Shown one piece after another: positions 52,804 through 60,871 of a stretch of DNA of 63,245 nt. This DNA is from Firmicutes bacterium UBA5449. Lineage in GTDB: Bacteria > Bacillota > SHA-98 > UBA4971. Each line of letters starts with the position of its first letter. Within the stretch, counting starts at the first letter, position 1. The stretch spans positions 391-63,635 of the forward strand of contig DIQZ01000045.1 in the NCBI GenBank assembly GCA_002424305.1, read 5' to 3'. A program made the translations under genes and the position numbers. The notes beneath the pieces were generated by a model. It was not told the DNA's origin. It searched no databases and worked only from the letters and a program-made list of their open reading frames with translations.

Positions 52804-54594
52804 GTGAACCTATTATCCGGGCAAATCCAGTTAAATGCCAAGAACATTCGCGCTCAACTCATTCCGATAGCGCTCATTGCTGTCTTAACCATGACTTTTG
52901 CCGGTCTATTATCTCCCTGTGTCCTGGCTCAGGTACCTACAGGTGAGAAAATTATCGCAGTAGAGGTCGAAGGGCTTCAGACTATTCCCTTGGAAGTAGT
53001 CATGGAAGTTGTCAAGGTAAAACCAGGAGATCTGCTGACAGAAGAGGCGGTGAGAGCTGACCTTGAAGCTATTAGTGATACCGGGCTGTTTTTCAATGTA
53101 GCAGCAAGGTTTTATCCTGACTTGGGGGCGATACGACTTGTATATGAGGTCGTAGAAAATCCCAGGATTGCTTCAATTAGTTTTGCGGGGAATGAAGCAG
53201 TCAGCCGCGACAAACTTGAACTGTTGATGAGCGTGCGGCCGCAAGAGACCCTCAACTTAAAGAAGCTCAACGGTGATCTCGAGCGAATTCTCAAGTACTA
53301 CTATAACGAGGGTTACTCTGCCAAGATTAAGGACGTAAATATTTCTGAACAGGGAGATGTCACAATAGAACTGGTAGAACTTCGTGTGTCCGATGTCAGG
53401 ATTGAAGGACACAAGAAGACCAAGGATTACGTGGTGCGCAGATACATCACGGTTGAGCCCGGTGAATTGCTAAACATCAATAAACTCCGCGATGACCAGC
53501 GAAAACTTGGGAATCTCGGAATCTTTGAAAGCATTGACATAAAGCTGGACATGGCAGAAGCAGAGGATGCCTACATAGTAACCTACGTGTTGAAGGAGTC
53601 CAGAACCGGTAGCGCAGGGATAGGTGCAGGGTACAGTTCTGCTGAGAAATTCATTGGGTATATTGAGGTTTCTGAGTCGAACTTCTTAGGAAGGCTTCAG
53701 ACTGTAAATGTGAACTGGCAGTTTGGAAAGGGTCGTAGTTCATATACTATAGGTTTCTACGATCCATGGATTGATGCAAGTCAAACATCCTTCGGCATTA
53801 ACCTGTATAATCGCACTTCAGCAGTGACCAGAAAATGGGATGAGGATAAATTCCAATGGAATGAAGGGGAGCATCCTGCGGAAATCAGATATAATGAACT
53901 CAGAAGGGGCGGAAGTGTATCTTTAGGGAGGCCGCTGAAGCAAGACTTGAGACTGTCTCTATCCCTCAGAATTGACGCGACAGATCTTGTTCCACTCCCT
54001 CAAGAAGGTGGAGATAAGGCCAAATGGTCGTGGATACCCGGGGAGAACCCCAGTGGTGATACAAGAAGCCTTACACTATCTCTTACCAGCGACACACGAG
54101 ACCATTACATGAATCCCACCAAAGGTATCTACTGGCGGGCATCGACGGAAGTGGCAGGCGGCATCCTTGGCGGTAGCTACACATTCTCAAAGTACCAAGG
54201 GGAAGGTAGCGTGTATCGGGAAGTTCGACCTAATCAAGTGCTTGCAGTGAGGCTCTCAGGCGGGACATCAACGGGAGTTCTTCCCTTACATGAGCAATAC
54301 CGTGTTGGAGGCGCAGAAACACTTCGCGGGTACAACTACGGTGAGTTTTATGGCGATAGTATGCTGCTTGCTAATGCGGAATACAGGTTTCAGATACTAA
54401 AGGGGCTTCAGGGTGTAGTGTTTGCAGACACAGGCACTGCATGGTTAAGAGACGAGGAATCCGGCATGAAAGGCCTTTCAACAGGTGCAGGCCTTGGGGT
54501 CAGAGTCGAGACTCCCATAGGGATGCTCAGAATTGACTATGGGATAGGAAAGCAAGGAGGCCAAGCTTACCTCAGTTTTGGTCAGATGTTCTAA
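52804..54594 (+). CDS. bamA: BamA/Omp85 outer membrane assembly factor
   Basis: The protein has a signal peptide (about 1-45), three POTRA domains (about 48-285, each with the VEGLQTIPLE-type or VRIEGHKKTK start) and a C-terminal 16-stranded Omp85 barrel (about 290-596) with the RGYN motif (ETLRGYNYGEFYGD) and terminal Phe. It inserts barrels into the outer membrane. Most Gram-negative BamA have five POTRA domains; three is the short form typical of deep-branching diderms. GTG 52804 follows AAGGAGGG. The 182-base gap before it holds no clear terminator or promoter. Confidence 0.95.
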   Translation: MNLLSGQIQLNAKNIRAQLIPIALIAVLTMTFAGLLSPCVLAQVPTGEKIIAVEVEGLQTIPLEVVMEVVKVKPGDLLTEEAVRADLEAISDTGLFFNVAARFYPDLGAIRLVYEVVENPRIASISFAGNEAVSRDKLELLMSVRPQETLNLKKLNGDLERILKYYYNEGYSAKIKDVNISEQGDVTIELVELRVSDVRIEGHKKTKDYVVRRYITVEPGELLNINKLRDDQRKLGNLGIFESIDIKLDMAEAEDAYIVTYVLKESRTGSAGIGAGYSSAEKFIGYIEVSESNFLGRLQTVNVNWQFGKGRSSYTIGFYDPWIDASQTSFGINLYNRTSAVTRKWDEDKFQWNEGEHPAEIRYNELRRGGSVSLGRPLKQDLRLSLSLRIDATDLVPLPQEGGDKAKWSWIPGENPSGDTRSLTLSLTSDTRDHYMNPTKGIYWRASTEVAGGILGGSYTFSKYQGEGSVYREVRPNQVLAVRLSGGTSTGVLPLHEQYRVGGAETLRGYNYGEFYGDSMLLANAEYRFQILKGLQGVVFADTGTAWLRDEESGMKGLSTGAGLGVRVETPIGMLRIDYGIGKQGGQAYLSFGQMF

Positions 54595-54644
54595 GCAATC
54601 CCGAAAGAAGCAGTTGTGGTAAGGTATGCCTCTCCGGAAAATCC

Positions 54645-54673
54645 TTGCGGCTATGTGATACCATTGATATAAT
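54645..54673 (+). promoter_or_regulatory. Promoter of the OmpH-LpxD genes
   Basis: TTGCGG (54645-54650), 17 bases, TATAAT (54668-54673) with an extended TGA before the -10. It lies in the same frame as a longer reading of the OmpH gene, which therefore cannot be made from this transcript. Confidence 0.8.
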
Positions 54674-54748
54674 GTGCGTGTTGCAACGGGGACATGTTCC
54701 CCTCAAGTTTTAGCAAAGGTGTTAGCGTCGGTGAAAGGAAGTGCAGGA

Positions 54749-55294
54749 ATGTCAAAATTCCAAACAAGACTCTTAGGTTTACTGGTAGTCATTATCGCTG
54801 CTGTAGCAGTTGTCGTAAGTCTCGTCGGAGGCCAAAGTCTTAAGGCGGCAAACGGGGCAGGTCCGGTTGGATTTGTTTATTCATCAAGAGTAATCGCAGC
54901 GGTGGAGAGTTCATCAGAGTATACAAAAGCTCAGAAGTCTTATGAAGAGTTCGCCCAAAAACTTCAGAAGGAATACGAGTCCCAGGCTGAGGGGCTTGAC
55001 GAGGAGAGCAAACGGGTAAAGCTCTTGAATCTTGAAAAGCAATTGACTGAAAAACAGATACAGCTGAATCAGCCCTTCCAAGACAAGATTCAAAAGGCAA
55101 TTGAAGATGTGGCTAAGAACGAAGGTTGCTCTATTGTTCTCAGCCAGCGAGTAGAGTTTGAAGCTCTTGTGCCTCTCCGCGATAGTAGCGCAAGCATTGT
55201 CGGTACGCAAGCCATGCCAATGTCCTTACCTATTGTCGTCACGGGTGGCATGGACCTTACTGAACCTGTCCTCCGGAAGCTCGGGGTGAAATAG
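54749..55294 (+). CDS. OmpH/Skp-family periplasmic chaperone
   Basis: The 181-residue protein has a membrane/signal segment (about 8-27), then VGFVYSSRVIAAVESSSEYTKAQKSYEEF, the OmpH family start, and a long charged helical hairpin that forms the tentacles holding unfolded outer-membrane proteins. The ATG at 54749 has AAAGGAAG seven bases upstream and lies downstream of the promoter. It belongs with BamA and TamB. Confidence 0.87.
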   Translation: MSKFQTRLLGLLVVIIAAVAVVVSLVGGQSLKAANGAGPVGFVYSSRVIAAVESSSEYTKAQKSYEEFAQKLQKEYESQAEGLDEESKRVKLLNLEKQLTEKQIQLNQPFQDKIQKAIEDVAKNEGCSIVLSQRVEFEALVPLRDSSASIVGTQAMPMSLPIVVTGGMDLTEPVLRKLGVK

Positions 55295-55346
55295 TAGGCA
55301 ACCCATTCTGAGTTAGTCAAAAATGCCAGGCTTTGGCGGGATACTG

Positions 55347-56837
55347 ATGAAGCGATTAGTTTATGGCGTGACAATTGGACTTGTTGGAGTCCTGGCTGTT
55401 ATGGCAGTCAAGCTCCCGGTAACACACGAGGTTTCACTGTTCGGTGATACAGGTGTTGTTTATGGGGGCCTGTGCTTTGATGATTTTCAAAATGAACTTG
55501 AACCTTTAAGGCCCCTCGTTATCAGTAGAGGGGCCCCGTCTCTTCCATCTCCGGCTGCAGAAGAACTCAGATTAGATGAGTCCCCGACCCTCTCTCTATC
55601 CGGTGAATCAGCGTCTTTCAAGTTAGAGTTTATGGATGAACGAAGTGATGTCTGTTCCTATGGGGAGACGGACTTCTCTGGCATAGGCTCTTCTGATGAC
55701 ATAGGCTCTTCTTGCCTTGAGAACGTTTATGGTAACATGGCTGACAGCCTAATATGCCCGGAATATGAGTCTGATGCCTGCATTAATGGCATTCATGACA
55801 ATAAGAGGACAGGGTTTGTCTTGCTAGATGCAGTGATGAAGAGACATCCGCTATGGATGGAAGTACTCCGTATTGAGCGCGAGATAGAGACATGTAGAGG
55901 TCGATGGCAGAGTTATGTGGACGCCTCAGGAATTACCGAGGAAGACGTCTTGAAGTGTTTGGGAATCGCAGAACAAGCGTTAGGCGAGGCGATTTGCGGA
56001 GATCTTGATGAAAATTTCGAGTTTCCTCAGTATAAAGACGTATTGGAGTCCAGACTTAACTTGGTGGAAGCATCTCTCACAGGGGAAGCGGATGCACGTA
56101 TACAAGCCAAGGCAACTGAGCTTGAGGCAGACCTTGAAGATCGGCTTTATGCTGAAAAGGCTCGTCTCAACAATGAATTCGATGAATTGAGAGATAGAGC
56201 AGTCAAGGAGAACTATCTTGCTATTGTGAACACGCAAATGAAATTACAGCTCCTGAAGTTGTCAGATGTTCAGCGAGAGGTCCTGAAAGAGGAGCTTCAG
56301 CACCTCAATGATGAGATTGAGAAGGAACTTTCCGCTAAACAGAAAGCACTGGATGATGTTTACGCGCTTTATGAAGCCGGGGAAACAGCCCAGGCTGACA
56401 GGGAGCTTATGCAGTTTCGGAAGGAACAAGTAGGTTGGGTGTCTTCTCAGCTTCAGCAAGAGAGGGAGAGGTTATCGAAGGAAATCGAAGGTTTCTTCAC
56501 TGACACAGCGCCTGGTAATCCAGATGGTTTTGAGGCATGGCAAGAGGAAGTTTCCAGACGAGGGCGGATTGAGCTTTCATGCAGGCGCGCCCAGATGTCC
56601 GATGAGTTTAAGGAGAGGGAATCTCAGTTCACCGTGGAGCTTGATGAACTTGTGGCCGGTCGGGAGCAGGTTCTGGAGCGCATCAAGACAGACGTATTTC
56701 ACGTAGTATCAAATCTTAGTCATGATACGGATATCCCGATAGAGATAATTGAGGATGACTTAGAACACAGAATGGCTGAATCCTTTGATGTTGACATGAC
56801 GCAGGATGCAATTTTTATTATTCGAAATTACGAGTGA
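55347..56837 (+). CDS. Anchored coiled-coil protein of unknown function in the outer-membrane operon
   Basis: An N-terminal membrane segment (about 4-22) precedes a low-complexity region including a short repeat (GIGSSDDIGSS near 113) and long coiled coils (about 230-470; charged heptads such as ELEADLEDRLYAEKARLNNEFDELRDR). The C-terminus VSNLSHDTDIPIEIIEDDLEHR is not repetitive. I recognise no family. It might be a second, larger Skp-like holdase or a tether. ATG 55347 follows GGCGGGA and lies between OmpH and LpxD. Confidence 0.75.
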   Translation: MKRLVYGVTIGLVGVLAVMAVKLPVTHEVSLFGDTGVVYGGLCFDDFQNELEPLRPLVISRGAPSLPSPAAEELRLDESPTLSLSGESASFKLEFMDERSDVCSYGETDFSGIGSSDDIGSSCLENVYGNMADSLICPEYESDACINGIHDNKRTGFVLLDAVMKRHPLWMEVLRIEREIETCRGRWQSYVDASGITEEDVLKCLGIAEQALGEAICGDLDENFEFPQYKDVLESRLNLVEASLTGEADARIQAKATELEADLEDRLYAEKARLNNEFDELRDRAVKENYLAIVNTQMKLQLLKLSDVQREVLKEELQHLNDEIEKELSAKQKALDDVYALYEAGETAQADRELMQFRKEQVGWVSSQLQQERERLSKEIEGFFTDTAPGNPDGFEAWQEEVSRRGRIELSCRRAQMSDEFKERESQFTVELDELVAGREQVLERIKTDVFHVVSNLSHDTDIPIEIIEDDLEHRMAESFDVDMTQDAIFIIRNYE

Positions 56838-56849
56838 AAGTGTGTCAAG

Positions 56850-57884
56850 ATGGATAGAAAGATAACGTTAGGTGAATTAGCAAAGATGATCAGGGGTAAC
56901 CCGGTAGGCGACCCCCGCCTTTGTATTACGGGGATAGCTCCTGTGGAAAGCGCAGGCGCGGGTGACATTGTTTTTGCAGAGAACCCAAAGATTCTTCAAA
57001 TGGCTACCCGGAGTCATGCAGGAGCTGTTATAGCGAAACATGGAGAGAGCCTTCAGGGGAAGCCCGGCATATTTGTGGAAAATCCAAGATTTGCGTTTGC
57101 AAAAGTACTTGGGATATTCGCGCCTGATGTTTCCCATCCCCCTGAGGGAGTTCATGAAGAGAGCAGTGTTGCTGAGAGTGCAGTAATAGGCAAAGGGGCT
57201 CGGATAGGCCCTAACGTTATCATTCAAGCCCATGTAGTCCTGGGAGAAGGGATTGTTTTATATCCCGGCGTTTATGTAGGAGAACATACTAAGATTGGCG
57301 ATGGAACTGTTATTTATCCAAATGCAGTGATACGAGAGCGGGTATCCATTGGAAAGCACGTGGTTATCCACGGAGGGGCTGTGATTGGCTCTGATGGATT
57401 TGGTTTTGTTGCCCATGATGGTGTGCATCATAAAGTTCCCCAGATAGGAACTGTCATAATAGAGGATGACGTTGAAATAGGGGCTAATTCGTGTATTGAC
57501 AGGGCTACGATGGGCGCTACGGTTATCGGTAGAGGAACTAAGATAGATAACCTGGTTCAGATAGGACATAACGTAAGAATCGGCAAGCACTGTATTGTGG
57601 TGGCGCAGACCGGGATAGGCGGATCCAGCGAGATTGGGGAAGGCTCTGTTCTTGCAGGCCAGGCAGGTGTAAGTGATCATGTCAGAATCGGACCCGCAAG
57701 CATTGTGGCAGGCTGCACCTTAGTATCAACAAATCTGCCGCCCGGTGCTTTCGTGTCGGGTAGGCCTGCTCGCCCTCATAAGGAGCAGCTTAAGATGGAA
57801 GCTGCATACCGCAAATTACCGGATGTTGTGGAAAAGGTACGTGAGCTGGAGAAAAGGCTCAGTGAAATAGAAGATAAGGCCTGA
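56850..57884 (+). CDS. lpxD: UDP-3-O-acylglucosamine N-acyltransferase
   Basis: LpxD adds the second acyl chain in lipid A synthesis. The 344-residue protein has an N-terminal uridine-binding domain (about 1-105), a left-handed parallel beta-helix of hexapeptide repeats (about 105-300) and a short C-terminal helix. The catalytic His lies in LVQIGHNVRIG, as in E. coli LpxD His239. Its presence indicates lipopolysaccharide. Only a weak ribosome-binding site precedes the ATG; it may be translated by coupling with the previous gene, 12 bases upstream. Confidence 0.95.
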   Translation: MDRKITLGELAKMIRGNPVGDPRLCITGIAPVESAGAGDIVFAENPKILQMATRSHAGAVIAKHGESLQGKPGIFVENPRFAFAKVLGIFAPDVSHPPEGVHEESSVAESAVIGKGARIGPNVIIQAHVVLGEGIVLYPGVYVGEHTKIGDGTVIYPNAVIRERVSIGKHVVIHGGAVIGSDGFGFVAHDGVHHKVPQIGTVIIEDDVEIGANSCIDRATMGATVIGRGTKIDNLVQIGHNVRIGKHCIVVAQTGIGGSSEIGEGSVLAGQAGVSDHVRIGPASIVAGCTLVSTNLPPGAFVSGRPARPHKEQLKMEAAYRKLPDVVEKVRELEKRLSEIEDKA

Positions 57885-57966
57885 GAGCATAGGATTTCGG
57901 TGTTTGATGGGTTAATATGTATTTCAATCATGTTGAGGTTAAAGTAGGAAAACAGGCAACCTCTGA

Positions 57967-58006
57967 AGAATAATCCTTCTAGATGTTATTAAAGGAGGAT
58001 TATTCT
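57967..58006 (+). promoter_or_regulatory. Hairpin sequestering the ribosome-binding site
   Basis: AGAATAATCCT (57967-57977) and AGGATTATTCT (57996-58006) form a perfect 11-bp stem with an 18-base loop. The right arm contains most of the Shine-Dalgarno AGGAGG (57993-57998) and ends at the base before the ATG. It should limit translation until opened, like an RNA thermometer or a protein-controlled operator. Confidence 0.75.
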
Positions 58007-58654
58007 ATGGTAAGAAGGATAACTCGCTTAAATCTTATGGCTATTACAGGTATGGTATTAGTGCTACTTGTCAGTATGTCTCACGTGAGCTTTGCAGCCA
58101 CAGCCCAGCAAGGTGTGACCGGACTTTTGCTGGCGCCGTCCGCTGATACGCTAGGACAAGGTAGCTTCGCTATAGGGTATAGCCGATTAGGCATCAGAGA
58201 TTGTGTGTACATAGGTGCAGGAATCATGCCAAATCTTGAGGTAGGGTTAGGCTCAAGAGGGTTCAAGGATGGCGCTACCGTATACCCTATGCTGAAACTA
58301 AGGCTTTTAGGGGAAGCAGCAGATATGCCTGCAGTTGCCATAGGCCTTGAAGGTCAGGCTCTTTATGTGGCTGCCAGTAAGCGTCTTATGTCATCAGGCC
58401 CCAGGGCCCACGTGGGATTTGGAACCGGTAGATTAAATGGGATATTCATCGGTGTGGACCACGTCCTTAACCCGGTGACAATCTCCGGCGGAACCGGATT
58501 TCAAGCCCCTATTACCACTGTGATGGGGGAATACGTCGGAGGTTCATTTAACATCGGAGCACGGTTCGAGTTTTCCAAGGGCCTCAGCTTTAGCATAGGG
58601 TTATTGGATACGAATTATCTGTCAGCAGGAGTATCCCTCACAACGAAGTTCTAA
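58007..58654 (+). CDS. Small secreted beta-barrel-like protein, possibly outer membrane
   Basis: The 215-residue protein has a signal peptide (LMAITGMVLVLLVSMSHVSFA), then alternating Gly-rich beta segments (TGLLLAPSADTLGQGSFAIGYS, TVYPMLKLRLLG, FNIGARFEFSK) and a C-terminal Phe, the outer-membrane barrel recognition residue. I cannot name a family with confidence. ATG 58007 lies behind AAAGGAGG, within the hairpin described separately. A terminator follows. Confidence 0.75.
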   Translation: MVRRITRLNLMAITGMVLVLLVSMSHVSFAATAQQGVTGLLLAPSADTLGQGSFAIGYSRLGIRDCVYIGAGIMPNLEVGLGSRGFKDGATVYPMLKLRLLGEAADMPAVAIGLEGQALYVAASKRLMSSGPRAHVGFGTGRLNGIFIGVDHVLNPVTISGGTGFQAPITTVMGEYVGGSFNIGARFEFSKGLSFSIGLLDTNYLSAGVSLTTKF

Positions 58655-58714
58655 GCAGAGCCATATGCTTGCCAAATTCTGAGCGCCCCCTCATACAAGC
58701 ACCGATAGCCTCAC

Positions 58715-58754
58715 ACGCCCTTAGTCTCTTGGCCAAGGGCGTATTGCTTTTTTT
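58715..58754 (+). terminator. Rho-independent terminator between the two barrel genes
   Basis: ACGCCCTT (58715-58722) and AAGGGCGT (58735-58742) pair perfectly; seven Ts follow at 58748-58754. It lies inside the longer open frame of the next gene, showing that the frame is not coding there. Confidence 0.88.
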
Positions 58755-58836
58755 GGATACTTTTACCCTTCCCGCATTCAAGAAGGGATTTAGACGGGTA
58801 CAGCGAAAATACTATGCGGGAGGAGAGGGGGAGCTA

Positions 58837-59772
58837 ATGGCAAGACCAGGCAAGTACGGTCTATGCTTTATATTCATAATTATTGCTACTGTGATTATGC
58901 TTTTTGCTTTTGCAGATATGCCTGCGTTGGCCTGTGTCGGAGCGAGGCAGATGGCAATGGGGGGCACGTTCGTAGGGATCGCAGACGATCTAAGTGCCGT
59001 GTATTGGAATCCTGCAGGCATCGCCATGCTGGAGCAGAGGGGGCTTCACATCACTTCAACGCTAAATAACAGGGATACATTTAACTATGATGACTTTCTA
59101 GTATATGTTTCCCCTAAACACGGCGACCTTAGTTTGGGTCTTAGTTTTATCCGAGAACATATGGGAGAGCCGGACTGTATAGGTGAGTATCAGGCAGGGA
59201 ATTGGTTTACTTGCTCTGTCGCTGCGTTAGTCATGGAAGGGCTTTCAATTGGGGCAAACATAAGATATGAAGCCTATTCCCAAAAGGCTTTATGCGGAGA
59301 TTTTGCATCCGGATCCCGGTGGGGGTTAGACTTAGGGTTCCTATGCCAGGTAAGTAGCAAGGTCTCACTTGGTTGTTTGATTCAAGATGTAGGCCTTTCC
59401 AAAGTGCAATGGACTGACGGAAGCAGCGAGGCGAGACGAATCAATGTCCGTCCCGGAATTGGGTATAGACCGAATCCGTACACTTTGATTGCTTGTGATA
59501 TATACGACTTTGACGCACTAATCGCATCAAGAGGAACCTATGAAGAAAGCCGTTTGTGTCTTAGACTTGGGCTCGAGCGGTGGCTCACTCCGAATCTCGC
59601 TGCCAGATTCGGTTATTACGGGATCAAGACACGCGAAGGAGCTGTAACCTACGGAATCGGACTACGCAAGGGGAGATACACTCTGGATTATGCTTATCTG
59701 GATGTTGCTACAGTTCCCGGGCACTCCGGCCTTGGAGGCACTCATCAGATAGGAGTGACGGTCAAGTTCTGA
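58837..59772 (+). CDS. PorV/UPF0164-like outer-membrane barrel protein
   Basis: The 311-residue protein has a signal peptide (CFIFIIIATVIMLFAFADMPALA) followed by GARQMAMGGTFVGIADDLSAVYWNPAGIAML, the family mark of PorV/FadL-like UPF0164 proteins, then repeated beta segments and a terminal Phe. The ATG at 58837 follows GGAGAGGGGGAG. An earlier in-frame start lies upstream of the terminator and is rejected. The stop overlaps the next gene's apparent CTG start. Confidence 0.85.
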   Translation: MARPGKYGLCFIFIIIATVIMLFAFADMPALACVGARQMAMGGTFVGIADDLSAVYWNPAGIAMLEQRGLHITSTLNNRDTFNYDDFLVYVSPKHGDLSLGLSFIREHMGEPDCIGEYQAGNWFTCSVAALVMEGLSIGANIRYEAYSQKALCGDFASGSRWGLDLGFLCQVSSKVSLGCLIQDVGLSKVQWTDGSSEARRINVRPGIGYRPNPYTLIACDIYDFDALIASRGTYEESRLCLRLGLERWLTPNLAARFGYYGIKTREGAVTYGIGLRKGRYTLDYAYLDVATVPGHSGLGGTHQIGVTVKF

Positions 59773-60869
59773 AAATCATTGATCGGTACATATCAAAGGA
59801 GTTTGTTCTGCCTTTTATTGGATGCATAGGAGGCTTCGTGCTGATAATCCTGGCGAGCCAGTTGTTCTGGCTCGCTGAGCTGATTATTGTGAAAAAAGTT
59901 GCCACAAGTACAGTTGTACAACTGCTGGTCTATAAGCTTCCTGATGCCATAGTCCAATCTATCCCTGTATCTACGCTTTGTGGTGCACTGTTGTCTCTTA
60001 TGCGTCTCGGTAAGGATAGCGAACTTGCTGCTCTCCGCACCGGTGGAGTCAGGGCTTTGCGAATTATTTTGCCTCTTCTTATCTTAGGCCTTTTGGCCAG
60101 TATTGCCACGTTCGTTTTCAACGAACATGTAGTTCCGTGGGCTAACCACGAATTCGAGAACATAGTCAGGAGGATTGTCCTTCAAGAGACTCTTCCGACT
60201 GCAGAAGAAAACGTATTCTTCAGAGGTACCGGGGACAGGTTCTTTTACATACGGAAGGTAGATGCAACTTCACAAGAACTACGTGATGTTCTAGTCTATG
60301 AAGCACAGAAGGAAGGGCTTCCAAGGATTATTACCGCCAAGAGCGGAAGCGCAAGGGGGACCACATGGACGCTCTCTGACGGTGTGGTACACGACTTGGG
60401 TCCTGAAGGTTATGTGGTTTACGAAGCTAAATTTGAGAAAATGAATCTACGTATGGACGAAGGATTTGAGGCTTTCTTTGGGCAGCAGAAGACTCCCGAT
60501 GAGATGAGTAGGAAAGAGTTGAAATCGTACATTGATCTATTCCGCGCAAGTGGTGTGAGTGTAGACGCGCTCATCGTAGATTATCAGCTAAAACTTGCTC
60601 TTCCCCTTGCTGCATTCATTTTTGTCTTAACCGGAGCCCCCATAGTTGTCAGCATTGTGAGTCCTAAGACAGGTAGGTTTCTTGGTGTAGCGTTGGGAGG
60701 TTGTATTGCTTTTCTCTACTACGCGCTTTCTTCCATATTCCGTTCTCTTGGGTGTTGTGATGTCTTGCCTCCACTTGCCGCGGCATGGACAGGTAACATC
60801 ATATTTGCTCTGGTCGGAGTCGCACTGGTTGTCCGTAGCGAGCAGGCACGACGAGGTGGCAAACTGTAG
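59769..60869 (+). CDS. LptF/LptG-family lipopolysaccharide export permease
   Basis: The 366-residue protein begins KIIDRYISKEFVLPFIGCIGGF and has six membrane spans, three on each side of a periplasmic domain (about 130-260), which fits LptF/LptG (YjgP/YjgQ). With the LptB ATPase they extract lipopolysaccharide from the inner membrane. No ATG, GTG or TTG gives the expected start; CTG 59769 does, with AGGAGTG about 11 bases upstream, and its TGA overlap with the previous stop reads CTGA. Only one permease is present; it may form a homodimer or pair with a distant gene. Confidence 0.88.
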   Translation: MKIIDRYISKEFVLPFIGCIGGFVLIILASQLFWLAELIIVKKVATSTVVQLLVYKLPDAIVQSIPVSTLCGALLSLMRLGKDSELAALRTGGVRALRIILPLLILGLLASIATFVFNEHVVPWANHEFENIVRRIVLQETLPTAEENVFFRGTGDRFFYIRKVDATSQELRDVLVYEAQKEGLPRIITAKSGSARGTTWTLSDGVVHDLGPEGYVVYEAKFEKMNLRMDEGFEAFFGQQKTPDEMSRKELKSYIDLFRASGVSVDALIVDYQLKLALPLAAFIFVLTGAPIVVSIVSPKTGRFLGVALGGCIAFLYYALSSIFRSLGCCDVLPPLAAAWTGNIIFALVGVALVVRSEQARRGGKL

Positions 60870-60871
60870 AT

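Noticed and set aside
58669..58836. Extended N-terminus of the PorV-like gene
   Set aside because: A strong terminator (58715-58754) lies inside this stretch and the signal peptide begins only after ATG 58837.
59580..59768. Extended N-terminus of the LptF/G gene from ATG 59580
   Set aside because: It overlaps the PorV-like gene in another frame, is rich in Arg, Ser and Cys, and does not resemble the family; homology begins at KIIDRY.
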